Part shown: positions 26,601-38,600 of the stretch, in pieces
How positions within the stretch are numbered: the stretch's first letter is position 1
Layout: every line of letters starts with the position of its first letter
Source: Holothuria scabra
Lineage: Eukaryota > Echinodermata > Holothuroidea > Aspidochirotida > Holothuriidae
Direction: 5' to 3'
Assembly (NCBI GenBank): GCA_037179385.1
Contig: CM074200.1
Location: 30,135,884 to 30,199,883 of the forward strand
Length of the DNA: 64,000 nt
Made by a program: the position numbers and the translations under genes
The notes under the pieces: generated by a model
Told to the model about the DNA's origin: nothing
Seen by the model: only the letters and a program-made list of their open reading frames with translations
The model's database searches: none

Positions 26601-29600
26601 ATCAGATAAAGTTGTGCATTTTCACGCGTAATAAGCAAATCAAGAGTTCCCCTGTCTATGTGTTGGTTCAGTTATGAACTGAAAGAGCCCGTTTGATGAC
26701 AGTAGAGATTTAAACCGATTTGCTTCATTATCATTGTCATTCTGTTGTACATTGTACAGTACCAACAATACATCCCCATATAGGACATCATCTAATAAAG
26801 AGAAGATCACAGATACCTAAAGGTGCACCTTCACTTAAAAATGTTTTTTGTGCCTAACAAAATACTATGACCATGTACATATTTCATGGGATGTTACTGT
26901 CAACATGTTCTAGGTAAGTGAGAATTACTGCAACCAGTCACAAATTCGATGGGATGTTCTTGTCATCACCTTTTGGAACAATTAGAGTAGCTGTGACCAG
27001 TTACAAATTTTATAGGGTCCTGGGTGTGACATAAGACTGCATCCAGGTGGGCTGAGGAGGTCGGGTGTGGCAAGAAGTTTTTCCCTCACTATCGTCTATA
27101 AAGTACACACAGAAGACCATTATTACTAATCCCATGATTGGTGGGCTCTTGGAGCCACAAAACGGAGCAAGTCTCTCAATGGTTGTCCCCCCATGGTATT
27201 CCCTGCCTGTCGTAAGAGGCAACTTAATGGGAGGATTTGAACAGTATTTGAACGGTATGACACTATATAACACATTCGTGTTGGTGTGTCGTTTAATCTT
27301 ATCTAACTAGCTAACTAACTAACCAACAGAAATTTGATGGAAAGCTATTTTGAACATGTTGTGGAACAATAAGAGTAACTATAAGCTGAAAATGTTAAGG
27401 ATATAACTAAGTATGTCTTTTGGGTAAAGAAAATTTTCCTATATTAAATATTGATCAAAATTTTTTCAGTATGTTTGAAAATATACAAAGCAGATTTCCC
27501 CAGTTTAACCCTTTTAATTTAATTTCCCAATAACATTAAAATATTCACCTGTTGATTTATCACTTGATTTCCTGTTGTACCAACTGTCTGGGGAATAGCT
27601 GCTCTCTGACCCATGAGCTGCTGCATGTTTCCACCTCTGGGAGCCATACCTGTAACAGCCATTTGTGGCCTGACCTGGCCAGGTATTACCTGTTGCTGTT
27701 GATGGATCTGATGTTGTTTCTGTTCTTGTTGGTGTTTCTGTTTAAAAAAAAAACGTCACTCCTTTTCTTCAAAATTTCCTCAAATCTCACCCACTACCTC
27801 TCCTTTTAACACTCTTTTAATCTTTTGTTCCATTAATCATGGTTTTTATTCCAGGGTTTCTAAACAACAGCCATCAAACACCCAATTCAAAGACAACACA
27901 ACATCAATCAACAACAACAACACCAATCAATGATGAACATCAATCAACAACCAACAACATCAACTTAATACCAACAACATTCATCAACTAATAACAACAT
28001 CTACCAACAATGGCTGAGATCAATCAATTACCACTGATTCTTCATAAACATAACTTTTCCAACATTACCTGCAACAATTACCCGACTTTTAAAGATCACA
28101 AGTTTGATTATGAAAGGAGAACAACATTTATTACATTTATTGACAAAGGTATTTTCTAAATGTCACATCAGTGTTTCACTAAAATGATCCAATTAAATAA
28201 AACCCCAACTGCTTTGAGTTAGTTAGATGGAGTTTCACGGCCCAGTTTCCAACCTATTGGTTCAAGTTGAGCCAGCCACACCCTTTTTTCCAGTTGTGGC
28301 TCATTGACGTGTTTTCCCTACTCCATTGCTAATGTGGAGCATCACTCACAGTGGCAGAAAGTTCTTTCTTTAGAGTCTTTGGTATGACTCGACCTGTAAA
28401 GCGAACCCGGTCGGATGCCCTACCGTTAGACCAAACACCCAACTATTTTGAGAACCCATTCGAATTCAAGCCTATTCAGGACCTACCAAGTATCCGTTCA
28501 AGTTCAAGCTCCTTCAAGACTGCTTACAAAAGCTGTAGCTACTAAATAACATCTCCCACAAAGATGGAACCTTACCATTGAGTACAGTACAAGAAAATTC
28601 AGATTTGACAAAAAGTAATGCTAGGTGAGGTCTGTACTGCACAAGAAAACAAAAGACATTTTTCTTACAAGAAAAGTACATGATAATGTACACCATGAAA
28701 CTGAAACATTATTTTGATAATTGATAGGCCTTTTGAGATTTGACCAAAATTGTGACAAATGTGAGGGGCTGGGGGGCCATCAACAATTCAAACTCTACAT
28801 TACTTCCCTAAAATGTGTGTGGTATAATTAGTACAGCATCTGCTTGTCATTTAGAAGGCCCTGGGTTCGATTCCAATGCTGGGCCATAGAAAAGACTTTA
28901 AATATGGGACCTACTGCTGTTGTTCACGATTCTCCTCATAAGCAATGAGGAACGGATAACAATCAAGTGCAACTCCACTGCAAAAACATTTGAGGGTCCC
29001 ACTAGATTAATCTAGAAGGTTATTAGCTGGGGTGCAAATCTCTATCGGACCTAACCCTAACATGTTTAGATAACAAGAGGGCAACAGCACACAGAATGCC
29101 TCAAAGAAAACAATGAAACAGCTCTGCCAGCATGTGGATGTAGGGAATTCATTCTTCTTCAAAGAACGTGGTGTTTGAAATAAATTGTAACTTGAAAAAA
29201 TGCTCAAGTAAACACTTGTTCCCAGATGTTCTTAAGACCACAATTCCTCGATCTACAGTGATACTGCTTCTCAAGGTGCCCTTGATTATTCTGCAAAGAG
29301 CCCTACAACAATACCATGTGACTTCAAGATGAGTCCTGCTCCCCTACTTGACTCCAAGAAAGGCTACCTAAATTTAAGATAATTAACTCTGTGACCTTGT
29401 GAATAGACTTCCTTCTCTAGCTATGACTTTGATATTATAACTTGATTATTGTCATTATTTCAACACGACATTTTCTACAAAGATAGCTGACTTAAACGAT
29501 TGACATACATCGATGTCCTTTCAAATTTAACCTTCATGACATCAATCCCAATTTCCATCACAAAGATACAACAGCTCTTTTACTTTGCAGTGTAAACAAG

Positions 29601-32600
29601 AGCCTGATGGGCACTGTGGTTCCTTGCTGGATATTATTAGAACTAGTGTACAGCCAGTCTTCGAAATAGAGCAAAGCAAAAGCTCATACTCAGTGTTTGT
29701 AACATCTTCACAAGGGGTATTTTAGTGCTTATATTACAAGATATCAATGACTAAATTTTTGTGGCCTTACTTACATTCAGCTTGTATAATGCTTGGTGAT
29801 CCTTCAAAAACATTTCCTCATTTCCATATGTATTTATGCTTGTAATCAAACTTGATATTATCACCAATAAACAATACACAATGTGGTTAGAGAGAGAAAA
29901 ACACCCTTGTACTTCTCTCATAAGTTATTTTTACCTGCTCTCAAATAAAACTTGCTATTACTTTAAAACAATCTACCATTTGTCCTGTTTGCTATCTCTA
30001 GACAGAAAACAGGGTTTTTTCAGCAGTTAAGCCTAAAGCAAGTGATTAATGGGGTGTGATAATAGAATGAGGATTAGGTTACCACACAGAGCACAGCAGT
30101 ATTAAAGAGACATACTGTATAACACATGCATTGCTTCCACTGGCAGAGAGACCAGTTTAATGCAGTGTGACCTGCGCTCATTGAAATCTACAGATTTCAG
30201 TTATTGCCCTCTTACAACTTTGAACGATCCAAAATCTGTGTACAACCCGAAGTAATCATTACTGAACGAATGTAAAGGCCAAATTTCTAAGGTGTTTGGG
30301 TGTGTAAGCATGCAAAACCAGGTGAGATAAAAAATCTACTGAACCTATCTTTATCTAGCTTACAACATTTTCTAAATAACATTTCCAGTGGCTGACCTCC
30401 AGTGACCTTGATGATCTTTGACCTTAACCAAACACAGATTGATTTGAAATCTGTCCTTTTTACCTTAAAATACTATGTTAAAACATTTTCCAGTGTTTGA
30501 CCCATGGTAACCCCAGATGACCCCTTGACCTTCACCAAACATATCAGATTTCATCCTTACACAATAACACACCCACACACTAAGTATGACATCTATCCAA
30601 GTTTCCTACCTTGAAATATCATGTTGAGAAGGTTTTTAGTTTTTGACCTCTGGTGACCCCAAATGACCTTTGACCTCCACCAAAAACGATAGGGCACACC
30701 TTCAAACTACGGCACTTCTATACACCAAGTTTCAATTTAATCCAACTTTCCCTTGTTGAGTTACAGCGTACCCAAGCGAGTGTCACAGACACACACACAT
30801 ACACACACACACACACACACGCCAACCTGCCTACATGGGTTCCTTTTGCTAACGCAAGGAACCAAAAAAAGTTGTAAACTGGTGGCAAAAGAGTTTCTTT
30901 TATTCAACTTTGAAAAGCATTTGTAGAATGAAAACTTCTCCCCTCTCCCAGCGTATCAATTTCTATAAAAATAATGTAAAATATGGATGACCTCTTACCT
31001 TTATGAGTTCTCTAAAGCTGTTGATAAAACCTGCCTGGTCCTTTGGAATTCGGCCCTTGAACTGCTGGCTTGCCTTCACATAACATAACAGGAGGACCTT
31101 AGTATCTGTTTGTACTTCACTGGATAGATGTATACACCCAACCTAAATGACACATAGAATATTCATTACACAATGAACTTTAATTTTTAATGATTCTTAA
31201 AAAACTTTTCTAACCCCAATAGATCAAAGTAGCATTGGGGTGGTCTGAATTACCTTTAAAATTGCCCAAGGCCATTAAATGAGAGACATCTTACACATTG
31301 GGGTGGTCTGAATTACCTTTAAAATTGCCCAAAGCCATTATATGAGAGACATCTTACACATTGGGGTGGTCTGAATTACCTTTAAAATTGCCCAAAGCCA
31401 TTATATGAGAGACATCTTACACATAGCTTACTTCTTAGCCTTTCAGGGAAATGATACCTTGCTGATCAGATAATATGATATACTTGTACACAAAAACTAA
31501 CATCATTAGCAAAAACACTTTTATTGACTAGATCAGAGTTCGGACAAAAGAATGAATGAACTAACCAACGAATGAACAAACAAATGAACGAACAAAAAGA
31601 CAAACAAACAACTAAATAAATAAACTAGTTAATGAATAAAACCAGAATGCAAAAATGCATTGAGGTTTCGATGATACATAAATGTTCCGTTTCAAAGTGT
31701 GCCATCATTCAGATGTTATACTAGCATGTTCAAAAAATAATTTTGTCATTCCAAATGACCTTTTGACCTCCATAAAAGCCATACATAGCTAGACATACAA
31801 ACAACAGACAGACAAATGGACAAACAGCAGCTATCTTGAAAGATCATATTTAAAAAGGTTTCCAGGCTTTGTCCGTCCCCAGAGGACCTTTCATATCTGC
31901 CAAAAACAATGGGGACCATCCTCTGACCATAATGCATCCACATACCCAATTATGAAATCTATCCAAGTTTCCTACCTTGAGATATCGCATAAGCAGGATT
32001 ATCAGACTTTGACCAGCAGTGACCCCAGATGACCTTTGACCTCCATCAAAAGGGTACCATCTCCTGACCATAACACATCCACATACCAAATATGAAATCT
32101 AACCAAGCTTCCTACATATATTGTGTTAATGAGGTTTTGAGACTGTGACTTCGAGTAACCCCAGATCACCTTTGACCTCCGGCAAAAAAGATAGGGACCA
32201 TCTACTGACTATATCGCATCCACATACCAAATATGAAATCTATCCAAGTTTCCTACCTTGAGATATTGCATAAACAAGGTTTTCAGACTTTGACCCGTGG
32301 TGACCCCAGATGACCTTTGACCTTCACCAAAAACAATAGGGACCATCTCCTGACTATAATGCATCCACATACTAAATATGAAATCTATCCAAGCTTCCTT
32401 CCTTGAGATATTGTGTTAACAAGATTTTCAGACTTTGACCACTGGTGACCCCAGATGACCTTTGACCTCCACAAAAAACAATAGGGACCATCTCCTGACC
32501 ATAACACATCCACATACCACCAAATATGAAATCTGTCAAAGCTTCTAAACTTGAGATATTGTGTTAACAAGATTTTCAGACTTTGACCCTTGGTGACCCC

Positions 32601-35600
32601 AGATGACCTTTGACCTCCACCAAAAACAATAGGGACCATCTCCTGACCACAACGCATCCACATACCAAATATTTAATCTATCCAAGCTTCCTTCCTTGAG
32701 ATATTGTGTTAACAAGATTTTCAGACATTGCCCCCTGGTGACCCCAGATGACCTTTGACCTCCAAAAAAAAACAATAGGGACAATCTCCTGACCATAACA
32801 CATCCACATACCAAATATGAAATCTGTCAAAGCTTCTTAACTTGAGATATCGTGTTAACGGTGACCCTGGATGACCTTTGACCTCTGCCAAAAACATCAG
32901 AGACTGTTTACTGACTATAACGCATTTACATACCAAATATGAAATCTATCCAAGTTTCCTACCTTGAGATATCACGTTAAGAAGGTTTTCAGACTTTGAC
33001 CCTTGGTGATCCCAGATGACCTTTGACCTCCACCAAAAACAATAGGGACCATCTCCTGACCATTACACGTCCACATACCACATATGAAATCTATACAAGT
33101 TTTCTACTTTGAGAAATTGTGCTAACGAGATTTTCACTTTAACCCCTGGTGACCCCAGATGACCTTTGACCTCCACAAAAAACAATAGGAATCATCTCCT
33201 AACCATAACATATCCACATACCAAATATGAAATCTGTCAAAGCTTCTTAACTTGAGATATCGTGTTAATGAGATTTTCAGACTTTGACCCCCGGTGACCC
33301 CAGATGACCTTTGACATCCGCCAAAAACAATAGGGACCATCTTCTGACTATAACGCATCCCCATATTAAATATGAAATGTATCCAAGTTTCCTACCTTGA
33401 GATGTCGCATTAACAAGGTTTTCAGACTTTGACCCCTGGTGACCCCAGATGACCTTTGACCTCCACCAAAAACAATAGGCTTCTTCCTCTCAATATGGCG
33501 CATCTATGTACCAAGTTTAAAAACTGTCAGACATTCCTATCTTGAGATATCGTGTTAACAAGCAAAGTGTCACAAACACACACATACACACACACGCACA
33601 CACACACACACATACATATATGCATACACACACACGCCATCATGAATGCATTGGTTTCTCTTATCATCGAAACCAAAAACTGACAACTATAGGATTTAGC
33701 AATGACATCATAGTTCATCTCTTACTAAATGATTTGATTTTCAAGCAACAGGTACGTACAAACTGATTCTGCAACACTTTAAGAAGGACCCGACGAGGCT
33801 CTGCGTTGGTCCCTTGGTCAGGGAAATCAAAGTTGACAATATGAGAATTCTTCACAAGGTTGTTAAGAGATTGCTGAAATGAACAATTAGAAAAATTATA
33901 TACCAAATCTAGTTTTAAAACTTTTGAAATGACCAACAATCGAATAAAACAATGGTCAGTATAAAGGAAATTCAGTAGAATGTCTGAAGGATTACATAAA
34001 CTGTTGGGGAAGTATGAGGTCGTTATGAGCAACTTTCATGTCAAGTTTCACACATCTGTCAGCAATTCTCACACCAGGACTGAAGTCTCTACATTTTCAT
34101 TCACATGATGAATAATATGTTATGAGGCCAAGGTACAAACAAGGACTGGCTTCCCCCAAGAGATTATGATGGCTCTGTTTAATTCATACATTCCATAGAC
34201 TCCAGATGCATATGTTAACCTGTGTGTGCACAAGAACATACCCATAGTTCCAATTACATCGGCATGATGGAGTTACGATGTGAATGCAATCAAGCAAAAT
34301 GTCATATATTTGACAGCTGTTACATTTAATGAGCCAACAAGTCACTCAAAAAAAAATGTCAAGTCTTTTGGGGCAAGTGTCAAGTCTGTGCTTCTTTTTG
34401 ATCAAATCTCAAGTCAAATCCCAAATCTCCTTACTCCAAGTCTCAATTAAGTTGCAAGTACTCAAATATAAAGATACAAATGGGACTTGAGTCCCAAGTC
34501 TCTCGGCTCTTAGTCTCAATTAAGTTGCAAGTACCCGAATATCAAGACTCAAATGGGACTTGAGTCCCAAGTCCTAGATTCAGTCCCAAACTCTGATGTC
34601 ACTCACCAAGAATTTGACTGGAATGAGCTGCATGGTGAGTTTCTTCGGCCAACTGTCACATTTGATATTAGTTTCAGGCCCTGCTGAAACTTGGCAGTTT
34701 ATGCAACGGGGAATCTTCTGTTCACTAGCCATGGTCCCTTGTCGAGCTTTCTAATAAATGAAATGCACATTTATCAAAAAAATGAGGTATCTCAAACATG
34801 GTGCAAACATTACTGGGAGAAATTGTGAAAGTACCAGGATATTTGCAGCAGAATCTTTCTGAATCGATCAGTCCCAATACTTACCTCCTATTTACATATG
34901 TAATTAGTATTTGTGTACAGTAAGTCCCAATAAGTAGCAAACTGATTCATCAAAGTAGGGAACCTAAAATCTCCCACAATTGAAAAGGATACACTCATAG
35001 TGAGACCAAAATGCTTGTAGCTAGAATTCATGAATAAAGACTGGAATGAGATTGGATCTAAAAACAATTATGCCTGCTCAAGAAAAGCAAGATAAAAAAA
35101 TTGCATAGAGTAATTAGGACAGGTGAGTAGAAAGGAGCCATACAGTCTCCATGGTGATACCAAAAAACTTTTCAGGGACCAACTGCAGGCAAGTAATTAG
35201 TTAGATGAAGTTTTAACGGCAGGTTAGTAGGGACTAAATATGTCTAAGAATGGATCAAAACTGAACAAGATTTATGAAGCATGACCATCAACCACATCTA
35301 GGTTCCAAGTCCATATTGCTGTTAGTACAACACCATCATTTTTTATTTGTATATGACCCTCAAAGCAAGGCTACTGCTCTAAAAGCCCTGCCAACATCAG
35401 ACACAATGTTTTGTTGAGGTTCACAGTATCAAAAAAGTTAATCAAAAGAGGGAGGACCCTGGTATGAAACCACCTTAATAATAATACCCCTACTCCACCC
35501 AAATAAAACCCTTTTCCATCCACTGCCCTCCCCCTTCCCCTACTGCATTTGATTTGATTTGCTGAAGAGTAATGCCTCAACTCATGATCTTGTGGTTTTA

Positions 35601-38600
35601 TCTAGTAGCCCCAACAGCCATTTTTTCTAGATGTAAGTATCAAATTGTTCTCCACTGCTTACAAAGAGCATCACAAATAACAGCATTGAGATAACCAACT
35701 TTGAAGACAATCAGATGTACAGGTATTGTCAAAACCTTTTGAAAACAAAGAAAGGGTTAAATCATCAAAATATGTCTACAGTTCAGAGAGGGAGTATAGA
35801 AGAAGGGGGGGGGGAAGGGGGGGACCAATGTCTAGTAAAACCTTTATTACCATAAATTACAAGTGTCTTTATTGTGATATAGAATGACACAATGCATAAA
35901 TTGATAGACATGATTCTCCAATAGAGCTTTACTTGCATCTGTCAGACCATTCTTAACGGACCATGTCAACTGTACATCACACATGGTCTAGTTACAATTG
36001 TAGTGTTGCATGCACTGAGAAGCATGTTCTTATTCCATGTGACATCAAAAGCAAGACACAACTTCCTGACTAAACAGGTGGGTGAGAATAGAGCACATGT
36101 CTAGCAAAGACTACTTTATAGTGAACAACACAGCAAGGAAGAACAGGAACAGTTATGTTTCATTACAATGTCTCCTGTGGAACTGTACAGCAAGTCACAA
36201 TGAAACTGACTGACTCATGGATGTGACTCATGTATGAGACAAAAGCAAAGATACTACAAAGTAATCAGGCCTCCTAAAAGATTCTTTCCAATGACTAAGG
36301 CTCAGTAGAAACTATGGGTTTTTCTTTAGCAGGAGAGACACATAGCTACTGTATAGATGAATTCCAAATTGACAAGGGATGGTCTGATTTTGTTGGGCTT
36401 ATAACTGAGGTATGTTATCTGTTATCTTTCAAATATTTTGCTTCAGTGTATCATGGATGATTGCACACTACAATACTCCTTAATTCCCTCAGTTTCACTG
36501 AATAGGAGGGTATAGAATTGTGTATAGACAATAAAATGAAGATGATTTAAGACTGAAGGACCCCACCAATGGCTGCCATCCCAACCTGCCACTAATGGCT
36601 GCCATCACTATCTGCCACTAATGGCTGTCTTCACTACCTGCCACCAATGGCTGCCATCACTACTTGCCACTAATGGCTGCCATCACTACCTGCCACTTAT
36701 GGCTGCCATCACTACCCGCCACCAATGGCTGCCATCACTACCTGCCACTAATGGCTGCCATCACTACCTGCTCAGATTTGTCTATAGATACTCTGTTTCT
36801 TACCTCCTGCCACTCTAGAATTCCATTCCAAAGGATTTTCAGCTGTCTGGGCTGTGAAAGAATAATAACAAAGGAACTTAAGGATATACATTACAGGAAG
36901 TTTCCTTTAGCCAGAATTTAGAAAATGTCCAACACAACTGATCCTCTTAACTCTGCATAGCTCAACTTTCTGGCAGACATGAACCTTATCTTGACTTCTG
37001 AGACCTTACAAGTTGAAAGTCACCTATGCATGACACACTGAAAAGCTGTGCTGGGCCAATAGGATGCCCTCCCCCAACAAATCAATCAAGTGGCCTAATC
37101 CTTCTTACCCGAGTTGCCATTGGCAAGTCTGGTAAGAGTAGGTAATGGGGAATTCCTGTCATGTACATGTAGTATTCACAATTGAGAGCTTGGACAAGCC
37201 ATAACTAGGACTGCCACCATAAACCAAATTGCCTTTATTGATATCACCAGCTTCTCCATAAAGATATTGCAATACTGTGTGGCTAATATTCTAGCCTTAA
37301 CGTTTGCCATAACCATGCTAATGTCTACGCAATATGCACCAATATTCACAATGTGTACATTGAGATCAAGCATTAGTAATGTGATGCTATACCATTACAT
37401 GAAATAAGAGAAGTGGATATCATATAGCTAAAGTATATCAATGATATCCTGATATTGCAATTATCACAGCAGCCTTATTTTTAAACACTCAAAAAATAAA
37501 GGCTTATTCATGTATTATCAACATACACACTTAGTATGAATGATATACATACTGGCTTAGTATTGCCAAGGAACTTGTGTGCTGGAAATCACTGCTACAT
37601 CAGTAAACACCCCTGTATTACATGTACTGAACATAGAGTAAAAACCGTAGGCCTATTTGCAGAAAAAACTTCTTATAATATTGCCTATATGGATTCACAT
37701 ATACCAGGGCTAAATACTGCAACTCTGGTGGAGAATATTTTTACATCTTTAAAATTACAATACAAACACCAGTTCTCTTGTAGAATACTGCAAAATAGCT
37801 ATTTTGAAAAAATATATTACTACATGGAGCTTACTGGTGAGACTGGAGTTGTATAAATACATTTTATCCCTTTAATCAGACTCCATGCAGACAAGAAAAG
37901 ATGTGTAGCACGAATAAATAATTCATTACTTATAGCCTCCTGGAAAGGACACGCTGGTTCTAAAATAAATGGGACATAACCTATAGAGTAAGGGGTCAGT
38001 GAGATACATGAACACTGACATATATTCTTGTTAACTAGCAAACAAAAATATATGAACTTAAAAGCAACACATATAATATTGTGCCATGACTACATAAGAA
38101 CCATGACTGACTATACATACATTAAACCAAAACCATTACAACTAAGGAAATATTTAGTGCAACATTGCATACAGTATTTTACACTGCAACTCCTTCCTAT
38201 GGCTTATGAGGAGCTGAAACTATTCAAAGTGGAAAGGGTGTAAGTAAACATAGTTGAAGGGATCACTGACAATTGGGACCTTATAAACTGGGTAGGTCCA
38301 CAGAAGGTATAATTTCTGTTAACTACAACTGTTTCAACTGAATCAACAACATGAGTTAATTGGCTTGTTATTCCTAGCCCCTTCCACTCCAGTCTTCTCA
38401 TTTCATAATATTGTCAACCCCTTTCCAACCCAAACTTTCCCATTCCTACTCTCTCAGTTCAACTAATGTAACACTACAAACTCTACCCTTTCAAGTATCT
38501 CACATTTCAACCCCTTTTACTCTAGTCCCCTTAACTCCAAGCTTTATCATTCTGTTTCTTCTCACAACAACCCCTTTCAATCCAAGCCATCTCATCTAAC

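Larger units (their letters stand above)
22627..26720 (-). mobile_element. L2/CR1-like LINE, 5'-truncated, split by a hAT insertion
   Basis: On the minus strand from about 26720 there are a remnant of the endonuclease end ([18 protein letters not shown], about 26680-26600), the linker KQKRRRLE...KWRRSKLE (about 26350-26280), then reverse transcriptase. RT marks include [13 protein letters not shown] (about 25710), QGSVLGP (about 25330) and [11 protein letters not shown] (about 25240-25210), followed by the thumb and C-terminal part to 24424. The 3' UTR ends in an ATT repeat at about 22629-22647. Several frameshifts and stops make it inactive. The hAT at 22822-24408 splits the 3' UTR. Confidence 0.9.

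Noticed and set aside
28860..28873. tRNA gene (B box GGGTTCGATTCC)
   Set aside because: No full cloverleaf; it belongs to a SINE head, as at 28376-28440 and 53130-53192.
31746..33364. Several minus-strand ORFs with repeated GGQRSSGVT phrases
   Set aside because: Products of the 145-bp satellite, broken between units, with no start or splice logic.
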